Source of the DNA: Lentzea jiangxiensis
GTDB lineage: Bacteria; Actinomycetota; Actinomycetes; Mycobacteriales; Pseudonocardiaceae
Direction of reading: 5' to 3'
Length of the DNA: 64,000 bases
NCBI RefSeq assembly: GCF_900104175.1
Contig: NZ_FNIX01000004.1
Span: forward strand, 124,001-188,000
Part shown: positions 44,982 through 52,962 of the stretch, in pieces
Position numbering within the stretch: the stretch's first letter is position 1
Layout: each line of letters opens with the position of its first letter
Notes under the pieces: generated by a model
What the model was told of the DNA's origin: nothing
The model's input: the letters and a program-made list of their open reading frames with translations, nothing else
The model's database searches: none
Program-made: the position numbers and the translations under genes

Positions 44982-45715
44982 TCCGAGACGTCCAGAACGT
45001 CGAGCTGCGCGTCGTCGTAGACCAGGTCGGCGACCGGCACCATCGGGCTGATGTCGACCTCGACCTGCGAGTGCGCGCCGCAGCCGTACTCGACGTGCAC
45101 GACGTGGCCGTCCGCGGGCGCGATCTCGTTCGCGCACACGCCGAACGCCGCGCCGAACGCACCGGCCACGCGGGTGTAGAAGCCGCAGGTGCCGCAGTGC
45201 GCGGGGGCGCTGCGGGCCATGTCGGAACGCGGGCCGAAGTCCGACGTCGCCCAGCGCTCCGCGGCTTCCAGACGGCCCTCGCGGGACAGGACGCGGGCGC
45301 GGCCGAGGCCGATCTCCAGCGCCACCTCCTCGACCGCGGGGTCGTCGGACTGCACGTACGCCTCGACCAGGCGCGGGTCGTCCTCGCGGGGCGGCATCAG
45401 GTCGCCGACACCGAGGTCGCCGGCGCGGACCCGGTCGCTCCACGGCACCCACTCCGGGGCGACCAGGGCGTCCTCGCCGGGCAGCAGCACGACCTCGCTG
45501 ACCGACACCGGCGTGCCCTCGCCCGCGTAGGCGACGGTCACGGCCCAGGTCCAGCCGCGGTATCCCGCGTGTTCGGCTTCGAAGAGGTGCGTCACCGAGT
45601 ACTCGTCCTCGGCGGACACCCCCACATGAGCACCGACGCGGTCCAACCCGGCTTCGTCCTGCGCTGCGGCACGGGCGATGTCAACGGCGTCGGCGAGCAG
45701 TTGCGTGGCGTTCAC
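44978..45715 (-). CDS. DUF3027 protein with Cys/His cluster
   Basis: This is a 245-residue cytosolic protein of the actinobacterial DUF3027 family (Rv0877-like by gene order). A helical N-terminus (NATQLLADAVDIARAAAQD) precedes a beta-rich region (YRGWTWAVTVAYAGEG, VSEVVLLPGEDALVAPEWVPW). Near the C-terminus are CGTCGFYTRVAG, FGVCANEIAP and EYGCGAHS, a C-x2-C, C, C-x-x-H set suggesting zinc binding. GTG at 45715 was chosen because upstream in-frame residues cover the divergent gene. It is coupled to the Hsp90-like gene downstream. Confidence 0.88.
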   Translation of the reverse strand: MNATQLLADAVDIARAAAQDEAGLDRVGAHVGVSAEDEYSVTHLFEAEHAGYRGWTWAVTVAYAGEGTPVSVSEVVLLPGEDALVAPEWVPWSDRVRAGDLGVGDLMPPREDDPRLVEAYVQSDDPAVEEVALEIGLGRARVLSREGRLEAAERWATSDFGPRSDMARSAPAHCGTCGFYTRVAGAFGAAFGVCANEIAPADGHVVHVEYGCGAHSQVEVDISPMVPVADLVYDDAQLDVLDVSE

Positions 45716-45773
45716 GAGCTGAATTGTGCCGCAGGACTTCGCCGGGACGAAAACTCGTGCCACCCTGCGTTGC

Positions 45774-46526
45774 GTGCGCTCACCCGTCTGGCTGGTCATC
45801 GTCGCGGTCCTGGCCGCCTGCTCGACGCCTCCGGAAACAAAGCCGCAGGTAGAAGTCCTGCAAAAGATTCCGCACGACACCTCGGCGTTCACCCAGGGGT
45901 TGGAACTCGTCGACGGCGTCCTCTACGAGGGCACCGGACTCGAGGGCCAGTCGACGATGCGCGCGCTCGACCCGTCGAGCGGCAACGTCCAAAAAAAGGT
46001 CGACCTGCCGCCTGACTTCTTCGGCGAGGGCATCACCGTCGTCGGCGACACCATCTGGCAGATCACGTGGCGCAACGGCGTCGCGATCGAACGGGACCGC
46101 GGGACGCTGGACGAGCTGCGCCGCGTGAGCTACGAGGGCGAGGGCTGGGGCATCTGCGACGACGGGCAGCGGCTGGTGATGAGCGACGGCACGGCCGAGC
46201 TGACCTTCCGCGACCCGAAGACGTTCCGGGAGACCGGAGGCGTGCAGGTCACGCGGGGCGGCAAGCCGCTGTCCCAGCTCAACGAGCTGGAGTGCGTCGG
46301 CGGCGAGGTCTGGGCGAACGTCTGGAAGACCGACGAGGTCGTCCGCATCGACCCGTCCACCGGTCAGGTGACCGGCGCCTACGACCTCTCCTCGCTCAAA
46401 CCGCCCGGTGACGTGGACGTCCTCAACGGCATCGCGCACGTCCCCGGAACCGACGAGTTCCTGGTCACAGGCAAGAACTGGCCGACCATCTTCCGGGTGA
46501 GGTTCACCGGGATGGGGCAGGATTGA
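45774..46526 (+). CDS. glutaminyl-peptide cyclotransferase-like lipoprotein
   Basis: Members of this family (plant-type glutaminyl cyclase, beta-propeller) convert N-terminal Gln to pyroglutamate. The 250-residue protein has a signal peptide with lipobox LAAC (Cys16) when started at the GTG 45774; GTG at 45726 would add 16 residues before it. Propeller landmarks are HDTSAFTQGLELVDGVLYEGTG, GEGITVVGDTIWQITW, EGWGICDDGQRLVMSDGT and LNELECVGGEVWANVW. The enzyme would act outside the membrane. It begins a plus-strand run with an MFS and a DUF2771 lipoprotein. Confidence 0.88.
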   Translation: MRSPVWLVIVAVLAACSTPPETKPQVEVLQKIPHDTSAFTQGLELVDGVLYEGTGLEGQSTMRALDPSSGNVQKKVDLPPDFFGEGITVVGDTIWQITWRNGVAIERDRGTLDELRRVSYEGEGWGICDDGQRLVMSDGTAELTFRDPKTFRETGGVQVTRGGKPLSQLNELECVGGEVWANVWKTDEVVRIDPSTGQVTGAYDLSSLKPPGDVDVLNGIAHVPGTDEFLVTGKNWPTIFRVRFTGMGQD

Positions 46527-46530
46527 CGGT

Positions 46531-48045
46531 GTGACGGGCGACCGCGGGTGGAGTGACGACGAGACTCCGAAGCGCTACCCGTGGCAGGACGACGAGTACC
46601 GGCCGCGGGAACGCCGCGGGGCGCCGTCCGAGCACGGGTTCGAGCCGCCTCCGCGCGGCCCGCAGAACACCCGTCCGCTGCCGAACCAGGACCAGCAGAC
46701 GACACCGACGCCCAAACCGCCGCGCAAGCTCACGGTCACGCGCGTCGCGTGGTTCCGCAGCAAGCAGCTCTCGCAGCAGGCGGTCGCGGCGTTCCGGCGC
46801 GCGGCCCGCGCCGACGGCGCCGGCAAGTCCGGCATGACGTCGGTCACCTACGCGGTGATGATGAACTACGCCGCCGACGCCGCGATGGCCGTGGCGCTGG
46901 CGAACACGCTGTTCTTCTCCGCCGCGAGCGCCGAGTCCAAGACCAAGGTCGCGCTCTACCTGCTGATCACCGTCGCGCCGTTCGCGCTGATCGCGCCGGT
47001 GATCGGCCCGCTGCTCGACCGGGTCCAGCGCGGCCGCCGGCTCGCCCTGGCCTCGTCGTGCGTGCTGCGGATCGGGCTGTCGGTCGTGATGGCGCTGAAC
47101 TTCGACAACTGGCTGCTGTACCCGGCGGCGCTCGGCAGCATGGTGCTGTCCAAGTCGTTCACCGTGCTCAAGTCCGCGATCACGCCGCGCGTGCTGCCAC
47201 GGGAGATCACGCTGTCCAAGACCAACGCCCGCATGACGGTGTTCGGGCTCGCCTCGGGCGCGGTGTTCGGTGCGCTGGCAGCCGGCTTCGCGAACCTGTT
47301 CGGCTCCCCCGGCGCGCTGTGGTTCACGGCCGTGCTCTGCGCCGTGAACGCGTGGCTGTGCATGAAGATCCCGTCCTGGGTCGAGGTGACCGAGGGCGAG
47401 GTCCCGGCGACGCTGACGTCCAGGCCCGCGAAGCAACGCATCTCCCGGCACGTCGCCGTCTCGTTGTGGGGCAACGGTTCCATCCGCATGCTGACCGGGT
47501 TCCTGACGCTGTTCGCGGCTTTCGTGGTGCGCGCGCAGACCGAGGGCGACGCGGTCCGGCAACTGCTGCTGCTCGGCGTCATCGCCGGCGCGGCGGGTGC
47601 CGGCAGCTTCCTCGGCAACGCGATCGGCGCGCGTCAGCACTTCGGCAAGCCCGACGAGGTGGTCATCGCCTGCGTCGCCACGGCTCTCGCCGCGACGATC
47701 GCCGCCGCCGCCCTTCCCGGCCTGGTCACCGCCGCGATCGTCGGCCTGCTGGGCGCCACGGCGTCGTCGCTGGCCAAGATCAGCCTGGACGCGGTGATCC
47801 AGGACGACCTGCCGGAGGAGTCGCGCGCGTCGGCGTTCGGGCGGTCCGAGACGATCCTGCAGCTCGCGTGGGTCTTCGGCGGTGCGCTGGGCGTGCTGCT
47901 GCCCGCGACGTTCTGGATCGGCTTCACGGTGCTGTCCGTGCTGCTCGCGCTGGGCCTGGCGCAGACGTGGATGTACCGCAACGGCACGTCGTTGCACCTG
48001 CTGCTGGGCAGGCTCGTCCGCAGGCCCTCCCCGGCGACCCCGTAG
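46531..48045 (+). CDS. MFS-type membrane protein (Rv0876c-like)
   Basis: This 504-residue protein has a hydrophilic, proline- and arginine-rich N-terminus of about 70 residues (PKRYPWQDDEYRPRERR) before 10-12 helices. Motifs are weaker than in typical MFS pumps: GPLLDRVQRGRRLAL replaces the loop 2-3 signature. The large tail and the position between DUF3027 and DUF2771 genes match M. tuberculosis Rv0876c by memory. Its function is unknown. It starts 4 bases after the cyclotransferase gene. Confidence 0.85.
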   Translation: MTGDRGWSDDETPKRYPWQDDEYRPRERRGAPSEHGFEPPPRGPQNTRPLPNQDQQTTPTPKPPRKLTVTRVAWFRSKQLSQQAVAAFRRAARADGAGKSGMTSVTYAVMMNYAADAAMAVALANTLFFSAASAESKTKVALYLLITVAPFALIAPVIGPLLDRVQRGRRLALASSCVLRIGLSVVMALNFDNWLLYPAALGSMVLSKSFTVLKSAITPRVLPREITLSKTNARMTVFGLASGAVFGALAAGFANLFGSPGALWFTAVLCAVNAWLCMKIPSWVEVTEGEVPATLTSRPAKQRISRHVAVSLWGNGSIRMLTGFLTLFAAFVVRAQTEGDAVRQLLLLGVIAGAAGAGSFLGNAIGARQHFGKPDEVVIACVATALAATIAAAALPGLVTAAIVGLLGATASSLAKISLDAVIQDDLPEESRASAFGRSETILQLAWVFGGALGVLLPATFWIGFTVLSVLLALGLAQTWMYRNGTSLHLLLGRLVRRPSPATP

Positions 48046-48054
48046 GCTGCTGAC

Positions 48055-48510
48055 GTGCGTCGACTTGCTTCGGTAATGGCTGCCAGTGTTCTCGTGCTGT
48101 CCGGGTGCTCGTTGCAGCAGCACGCCCCGGAGGTCACGTTCTACGCGAACGGCGAGACCATTCGCATCGAGCCGACGATCTACTGCGACGTCGAGGGTGC
48201 GAACTGCGCCGAGAAGAACGCACCCGGCAGTCTGAAGGTGCCCGCGGGCAAGGTCGTCCAGATCTCCGTGGACGGCCAGCTCGCGAAGGGCCTCTGGGAG
48301 GTCGTGTGCGTGTACGAGAACGCCGCGAAGGTCCAGGAGGGCTGCACCTCGCCGTTGCTCGGCAAGGGCGAGAACTACACCTACACGCTGGCCGTGCCGG
48401 ACGACTCGGACCAGCTGCTGCGCATCGAGGTGCACGAGGCGGCCGGCGCGGTGCTGGAGACCGGCCAGCCGCTCATGCGCGGCTCGTGGGTCGTCGACAT
48501 CACCCGCTAG
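48055..48510 (+). CDS. DUF2771-like lipoprotein
   Basis: This is a 151-residue predicted lipoprotein with lipobox LSGC (Cys18) and a beta-rich mature part (VTFYANGETIRIEPTIYC, VPAGKVVQISVDGQLAKG). Three further cysteines (IYCDVEGANC, VVCVY with EGCTSP) could form disulfides. It resembles DUF2771 proteins, the neighbours of this MFS type in mycobacteria (Rv0875c). It begins 9 bases after the MFS stop and is presumably expressed with it. Confidence 0.82.
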   Translation: MRRLASVMAASVLVLSGCSLQQHAPEVTFYANGETIRIEPTIYCDVEGANCAEKNAPGSLKVPAGKVVQISVDGQLAKGLWEVVCVYENAAKVQEGCTSPLLGKGENYTYTLAVPDDSDQLLRIEVHEAAGAVLETGQPLMRGSWVVDITR

Positions 48511-48514
48511 GCCC

Positions 48515-49099
48515 CTACCGCCTGCCGAAGGCCTCCCACCACTCGGTCGGCGCGATGCGGAGCGCGGAGTCCATCAACGCCCTGCCGGTGTCGGTGACCA
48601 CCGACTCCTGCATGGTCTGGATGAAGCGCTCCATCTTGGAGATCCCCGCCGCCTGGTACTCCCTGGCCTGCACCAGCAGCTCGAGCTTGTCCGCGTCACG
48701 CGAGCAGCGCGCCTCGGGCGTGTGGTCGAGGTCCTTCGCGGCCTCGTGCTCGGCGACGAGGGCCTCGACGTGCGCGGCGAGCGGCGCGGGCAGGTGCCGG
48801 ACCTGGTCGCGCGCCACGGCCTCCGGCGGCACCTTCACGTCGAGGTAGAGCTTGCCGACGTACGGGATGTCGCCGAGGCGCGTCTCGGGCACGTCGTGGA
48901 AGAGGCCCAGGGTCGCCGCCCGGTCGGGGTTCGCGCCCTCCTGCACGGCGATCGCGAACGCCAGAACGCCCACCCGGAACGAGTGGGCGGCCACCGTCTC
49001 GGGGTGCTGCACCCCGGCGAAGAGCCACCCCGCTCTGGGCAGGCGTTTGAGCTGGCCGACCTCGTAGACGAACTCGACGATCCGATCCGCGTCAGACAT
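48515..49099 (-). CDS. HD-domain phosphohydrolase (YfbR/HDDC2-like)
   Basis: This 194-residue soluble metal-dependent phosphohydrolase has the first metal His in HPETVAAHSFRVGVLA and the HD pair in LGLFHDVPETRLGDIP. A later Asp ligand lies in CSRDADKLELLVQ. This layout matches the YfbR/HDDC2 group of 5'-deoxynucleotidases acting on dNMPs. It converges on the DUF2771 gene and lies just downstream of the cold-shock gene on the same strand. Confidence 0.9.
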   Translation of the reverse strand: MSDADRIVEFVYEVGQLKRLPRAGWLFAGVQHPETVAAHSFRVGVLAFAIAVQEGANPDRAATLGLFHDVPETRLGDIPYVGKLYLDVKVPPEAVARDQVRHLPAPLAAHVEALVAEHEAAKDLDHTPEARCSRDADKLELLVQAREYQAAGISKMERFIQTMQESVVTDTGRALMDSALRIAPTEWWEAFGRR

Positions 49100-49112
49100 G
49101 ACGCCGATCCTT

Positions 49113-49514
49113 TTACGGATCGAGGTCCCGCGCCACCGCCCGGACGACCTCGGCGACGAGCTTCATGTTCTTCTTGTCGGACGGGTAGCGGCCGCGGCGC
49201 AGGTCGGGCTGGACCTTGTTCTCCAGCAGCTTGATCATGTCCTCGATCAGGCCGTGCAGCTCCTCCGCGGGACGGCGGCGCGCCTCGACAACGGACGGCG
49301 CGGGGTCGATCAGGCGCACGGACAGTGCCTGCGGCCCGCGGCGGCCCTCCGCCATGCCGAACTCGATGCGCTGGCCGGCTTTCAGACCGGTGACACCCGG
49401 AGGCAGGGCGGCCTTGCGGACGTAGACGTCCTCGCCACCGTCCTGGGTGACGAACCCGAAGCCCTTCTCCGTGTCGTACCACTTGACCTTGCCGGTCGGC
49501 ACCGCGCTCACCAT
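49113..49514 (-). CDS. cspB: long cold-shock protein (CspB-like, Rv0871 type)
   Basis: This 133-residue protein has the cold-shock domain at residues 6-68 ([19 protein letters not shown] with RNP1 KGFGFV). RNP2 reads DVYVRKAAL rather than the usual VFVHFSAI, so one aromatic/His contact is changed. A basic C-terminal extension of about 65 residues ([31 protein letters not shown]) distinguishes it from short Csps. It binds RNA or single-stranded DNA. Start codons at 49514 (ATG) and 49511 (GTG) are both possible. Confidence 0.9.
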   Translation of the reverse strand: MVSAVPTGKVKWYDTEKGFGFVTQDGGEDVYVRKAALPPGVTGLKAGQRIEFGMAEGRRGPQALSVRLIDPAPSVVEARRRPAEELHGLIEDMIKLLENKVQPDLRRGRYPSDKKNMKLVAEVVRAVARDLDP

Positions 49515-49628
49515 TCCCAAGCTTGTCGCACAACGAACGCGCCCCGGGGCGTACCCAGGACGCGTCCCACCAGAGTAGCCAGAAGACCAGGCCGAAGGCA
49601 CCTCCGTTAGCGCGACTACGCTGCCGGC

Positions 49629-49832
49629 ATGACCGCTCCGAAGCTGATGCCGCTGGCCATCGGCCTGTTCGCCGTCGGCGTACTGGCCGTCGTCGCGGTC
49701 TTCGTGCTGTTCATCGCGGGCCACCGCGACCTGCCCGTGTGGCTGAACGTCGCCGCGACCTACCTGCCGGCGATCGGCCTGGGCCTCGGGATCATCGCGG
49801 TGGTCAGGAAGTCACGCCGGAAGAGGTCCTGA
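49629..49832 (+). CDS. small membrane protein, 67 residues
   Basis: Two hydrophobic helices ([20 protein letters not shown] and [15 protein letters not shown]) are joined by the loop [12 protein letters not shown], and the protein ends in a basic tail RKSRRKRS. It has no known function. It lies divergent from cspB, separated by 114 bases, and overlaps the 3' end of the convergent HAD gene by 29 bases. Confidence 0.72.
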   Translation: MTAPKLMPLAIGLFAVGVLAVVAVFVLFIAGHRDLPVWLNVAATYLPAIGLGLGIIAVVRKSRRKRS

Positions 49833-50421
49833 GCCAGTCCGGGAACTCGCGCAGGTCCTCCAGCACGACGGCGGCGCCCGCCCCGGTCAGCTCCGCCCGG
49901 GAGCACGGCCCGGTGACGACGCCGACGCCCAGCGCCCCGGCCGCCTCGGCTCCCCGCATGTCCCCGACGTGGTCGCCCACGTAGATCGCGGCGCCGTGCA
50001 GCTTCAGCGACTCGGCCTTGCCCGTCGACCACAGCTCGCCGTAGAGGTGGTCGACCTCCCAGCCGAGCGCTTCCAGGTGCAGCGCGGCGTTCTTGCGGTA
50101 CTTGCCCGTCACGATCATCGTCCGGCCGCCGAGCTCGCGGACGACCCGCAGCGCGGCGGACGCTCCGGGCAGCGCGACCGTCGCGGGGATCACGACGTCC
50201 GGGTACAGCGCGCGGAAGAGCGTGATCATGTCCGGGATCTCCTCCTCGGGCACGCCCATGTCGCGGTAGATCATGTCGAGGGGCGGGCCGAGGTTCGCCG
50301 CGAAGTGCTCGCCGTCGAGGTCGTGGCCGGTGCGGGCGCCCACCTCGTTCAGCACGGCGGCCATGCCCGGCCGCGGGTCGATGAGGGTCATGTCCAGGTC
50401 GAAACCCACGGTGAACGGCAC
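49804..50421 (-). CDS. HAD-family hydrolase (phosphoglycolate phosphatase-like)
   Basis: This is a 205-residue soluble phosphatase. Motif I is [14 protein letters not shown] (nucleophile Asp and acid/base Asp), motif II Thr is in [13 protein letters not shown], and motif IV is in [15 protein letters not shown]. The helical cap follows motif I. The GTG at 50421 gives the usual few residues before motif I; a longer frame overlaps the divergent tetR. The substrate is unknown; family members act on small phosphates such as phosphoglycolate. Confidence 0.88.
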   Translation of the reverse strand: MPFTVGFDLDMTLIDPRPGMAAVLNEVGARTGHDLDGEHFAANLGPPLDMIYRDMGVPEEEIPDMITLFRALYPDVVIPATVALPGASAALRVVRELGGRTMIVTGKYRKNAALHLEALGWEVDHLYGELWSTGKAESLKLHGAAIYVGDHVGDMRGAEAAGALGVGVVTGPCSRAELTGAGAAVVLEDLREFPDWLRTSSGVTS

Positions 50422-50438
50422 AGAACCCGACTCTACGT

Positions 50439-50465
50439 CTTTACAAAAGCCGTATTTGTGTAAAG
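50439..50465. promoter_or_regulatory. candidate TetR operator between HAD and tetR genes
   Basis: The arms CTTTACA and TGTAAAG flank a 13-base AT-containing centre. The site lies 9 bases upstream of the tetR start and 18 bases upstream of the HAD start, so one repressor dimer could control both divergent genes. Confidence 0.6.
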
Positions 50466-50473
50466 GTGAAGGC

Positions 50474-51016
50474 GTGAGCGACATCACCGGGCTCCTGTTG
50501 GACGCCGCCGCGGACCTCCTGGCGGCACGAGGGTTCCACGGGCTGCGCATGATCGAGGTGGCCAGCCGCGCGGGCGTGAGCAGGCAGACCGTCTACAACG
50601 AGTTCGGCAACAAGGAAGGGCTCGTGCAGGCCGTCGCGGCTCACAAGACGCAGGAGTACCTGACCGGGATCGCCACCCGGCTCGGCGAGAACCCCGACCC
50701 GTGGGAGGCGATGCGGTCGGCGTTCCGCTTCACCTTCGAGCAGACGGAGAAGGACCGGCTCGTCTCGGCGGTGCTGACCGGCCAGAACGCCGAGGACCTC
50801 CTGCCGTTCATCACGACCCGCGGCCACCCGATCCTCTTCCACGCCACCGAGGTCGTCGAGCAGCACCTGAGCAGGCACTTCCCCGGCAGACGCGTGCGGC
50901 TCACGGCGGAGACGACCGTGCGGCTCGCCCTGAGCCACCTGCTGATGCCGAGCGGGGACCTGGACAGCGCGATGGACGCCGTGGTGCGGGTGGCGAGAGT
51001 GACGATGGACGCGTGA
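50474..51016 (+). CDS. TetR-family regulator
   Basis: This 180-residue repressor has an N-terminal helix-turn-helix: ADLLAARGFHGLRMIEVA, then SRAGVSRQTVYNEFGNKEGL. The C-terminal ligand domain includes FEQTEKDRLVSAVLTG. The GTG at 50474 follows AAGGTGAAGG. A palindrome upstream is its probable operator, and the divergent HAD gene is a probable target. A strong hairpin overlaps its stop codon. Confidence 0.92.
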   Translation: MSDITGLLLDAAADLLAARGFHGLRMIEVASRAGVSRQTVYNEFGNKEGLVQAVAAHKTQEYLTGIATRLGENPDPWEAMRSAFRFTFEQTEKDRLVSAVLTGQNAEDLLPFITTRGHPILFHATEVVEQHLSRHFPGRRVRLTAETTVRLALSHLLMPSGDLDSAMDAVVRVARVTMDA

Positions 51017-51060
51017 CACCTCACCCCTTGCCGCAGTGATACGGCAACAGGGGAGGTGTC
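51015..51060. terminator. long hairpin after tetR
   Basis: The 19-base arms (GACACCTC...TTGCCG and CGGCAA...GAGGTGTC) pair at 16 positions around the loop CAGTGATA. It lies between the convergent tetR and oxidoreductase genes. The right arm contains GGGGAGG, which doubles as a ribosome-binding site for a tiny frame at 51063. Confidence 0.75.
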
Positions 51061-51062
51061 CG

Positions 51063-51119
51063 GTGGCCTTCGCGGTCGTCGTGCCGAACGGGGCGCTGGT
51101 CTACCCGACGGTGTCGTAG
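51063..51119 (+). CDS. possible 18-residue micro-ORF or gene remnant
   Basis: A GTG six bases after a strong GGGGAGG opens a frame of 18 codons with a hydrophobic N-terminal half (MAFAVVVPNGALVYPTVS). Its last 19 bases run antisense to the 3' end of the oxidoreductase gene. It may be the start of a deleted gene, a regulatory micropeptide or chance. Evidence is limited to the ribosome-binding site. Confidence 0.25.
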   Translation: MAFAVVVPNGALVYPTVS

Positions 51120-52054
51120 GCGACGCCGAGCTGGCGCAGCGCCTCCTCCATCGTGCGCATGATCTGCAGCGTGTTCTCCCACGTGATCGCCGGGCTCTCC
51201 GTCAGGCCGGCGGCGACGTGCTGCTCGACCGCGCGGATCTGGTGCGTGTAGCCCTCGTCCTCGATCGTGTGCTCGACACCGTTGATCGTCGCCCTGGTGG
51301 CGTTGAACATCGGGTCGGCGATCTGGATGCTGCCGCCGGTGCCGACGATCTCGGCCTCGCAGCGGAGGTTCGCGACGAGCGAGCAGCTCAGCAACGCGTG
51401 CGCGCCACCGGGGTAGCCCAGCAGCAGGCCGGCGTCCGCGTCCACATCGGACGGTGCCACGCCTCCCCAGGCGTGCACCCGCTCGGGAACGCCGAGCAGC
51501 AGGTGCGCGAGGGCGACGGGGTAGACGCCGAGGTCGAGCATCGCGCCACCGCCCGCCCCCTTCGCCCAGAGCCGGTCGTTCGCGTCGAAGGGGTGCGCGA
51601 AGCCGAAGGACGCGCGCAGCGACCGGACCTCTCCGATCTCACCGCCGCGGACGGCGTCGTGGACCCTGCGGATCAACGGGTTGAACCGCGTCCACATGGC
51701 CTCCATGAGGAAGAGACCCCGGGCGCGCGCCCGTTCGACCATCTCCTCGGCCTGCGCGACGGAGAGGCCGATGGGCTTCTCGCACAACACGTGCTTGCCC
51801 GCGTCGAGCGCGGCGAGGGTGACCTCGCGGTGCTGGCCGTGCGGGGTGGCGACGTAGACGACCTCGACGTCCGGGTCGGCGAGCAGCTCCCGGTAGTCCC
51901 CGTACGCGCGCTCGACGCCGAACCTGTCGGCGAACGCCCGCGCCTTCGCGACGTCGCGCGAGGACACCGCGAGAACAGTGACGCCCTCGACTTTCAGCAT
52001 GTCGGCGGTCACGGTCTGCGCGATACCGCCGGTTGCGATCACACCCCACTTCAT
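51101..52054 (-). CDS. Gfo/Idh/MocA-family oxidoreductase
   Basis: This is a 317-residue NAD(P)-dependent dehydrogenase. The Rossmann start is KWGVIATGGIAQT, the catalytic-site motif is CEKPIGLS (Lys of the EKP motif), and the C-terminal beta domain contains GGGAMLDLGVYPVAL with the usual Asp-x-x-x-His region altered to DLGVYP. Family members act on sugars, inositols or related dihydrodiols. No sugar-utilisation genes are adjacent, so the substrate is open. Confidence 0.92.
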   Translation of the reverse strand: MKWGVIATGGIAQTVTADMLKVEGVTVLAVSSRDVAKARAFADRFGVERAYGDYRELLADPDVEVVYVATPHGQHREVTLAALDAGKHVLCEKPIGLSVAQAEEMVERARARGLFLMEAMWTRFNPLIRRVHDAVRGGEIGEVRSLRASFGFAHPFDANDRLWAKGAGGGAMLDLGVYPVALAHLLLGVPERVHAWGGVAPSDVDADAGLLLGYPGGAHALLSCSLVANLRCEAEIVGTGGSIQIADPMFNATRATINGVEHTIEDEGYTHQIRAVEQHVAAGLTESPAITWENTLQIMRTMEEALRQLGVAYDTVG

Positions 52055-52075
52055 GAGGTGAGCTTAGATGGACGC

Positions 52076-52450
52076 ATGCGCCTCGTCCTGAACGTGATCT
52101 GGCTGGTGCTCGCCGGTTTCTGGATGGCGGTCGGGTACGCGGTCGCCGGTCTGGTCTGCTGCATCCTGATCATCACGATCCCGTGGGGCGTCGCGTCGTT
52201 CCGGATCGCGAACTACGCGCTCTGGCCGTTCGGCCGCGAGGTCGTGGACAAGCCGGGGGCGGGCACCGGGTCGCTGCTCGGCAACGTCATCTGGATCGTC
52301 GTCGCCGGCGTCTGGCTAGCGATCGGCCACGTCGTCACCGGCATCGCGCTGTGCGTGACGATCATCGGCATCCCGCTCGGCATCGCGAACTTCAAGCTGG
52401 TGAAGGTCTCACTGGTGCCGCTGGGCAAGGAGATCGTCGAGCTCCCGTGA
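52076..52450 (+). CDS. YccF-domain membrane protein
   Basis: This 124-residue membrane protein is built from two copies of the YccF domain. Copy 1 is NVIWLVLAGFWMAVGYAVAG to ALWPFGREVV; copy 2 is NVIWIVVAGVWLAIGHVVTG to VSLVPLGKEIV. The duplicated N-x-I-W start and the P-x-G-x-E/R end are conserved. The function of the family is unknown. A similar gene (Rv0870c as recalled) is near cspB in mycobacteria. The ATG is 21 bases after the divergent oxidoreductase start. Confidence 0.9.
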   Translation: MRLVLNVIWLVLAGFWMAVGYAVAGLVCCILIITIPWGVASFRIANYALWPFGREVVDKPGAGTGSLLGNVIWIVVAGVWLAIGHVVTGIALCVTIIGIPLGIANFKLVKVSLVPLGKEIVELP

Positions 52451-52459
52451 GGGGCACGG

Positions 52460-52855
52460 CTACCGGGCCTCGTCGCCCAGCATCTCGTGCAGGCAGAGGA
52501 TGTTGCCCTCGGTGTCGGTGAACCACGCCGCGCGCTCGTCGCCCATCACCGCGATGTGGCCGACCGTCTTGAAGCCGGGCAGGTCGTAGTCCTCGAAGCG
52601 CACGCCCCGGCCCTCGAGCTCGCGGATCTCGCCCTCGAGGTCGGGAACCTCGAAGCTGAGCACCGTGTGCCCGGTCTGCGCACCCTTCTCCGCGGGCATC
52701 AGCCCCAGCGCGTCACCCCGGCCGAGGGCGAAGACCCGCGTGCCGTCCGGGGCCGTGGTGACGGGCTCGAGACCGAGCATGTCCGCGTAGAAGCGGCCGG
52801 CGCGCTCGGGGTCTTCGACGGGCAGCATCGTCGTGGTCCTGGTGGCGGTGAGCAT
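52460..52855 (-). CDS. glyoxalase/VOC-family protein
   Basis: This 131-residue single vicinal-oxygen-chelate domain has two beta-alpha-beta-beta-beta modules (TTTMLPVEDPERAGRFYADM and VLSFEVPDLEGEIREL). Potential metal ligands are the His in GHTVLSFEV and the Glu in FTDTEGNILCLHEM. The ATG at 52855 has AAGGAGG upstream, which decides the start. Such proteins range from dioxygenases to resistance proteins; the substrate is unknown. Confidence 0.88.
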   Translation of the reverse strand: MLTATRTTTMLPVEDPERAGRFYADMLGLEPVTTAPDGTRVFALGRGDALGLMPAEKGAQTGHTVLSFEVPDLEGEIRELEGRGVRFEDYDLPGFKTVGHIAVMGDERAAWFTDTEGNILCLHEMLGDEAR

Positions 52856-52962
52856 GCGCGCCTCCTTCGACGGGGACCACTGATGCTGCGCTCCGGACAA
52901 CCCCTTCCACCAGGGTCTTTACGCCTCATCGCCCCGTAGTCCGGCGACCACGGTCCGTCCGG

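Noticed and set aside
43690..45162. Long open frames in other frames of the Hsp90-like gene (and similar ones at 1406-2955, 10471-12192, 46504-48435, 58306-60675)
   Set aside because: They are Arg/Pro/Ala/Gly-rich shadows produced by GC-rich third positions, without known motifs, and overlap well-supported genes.
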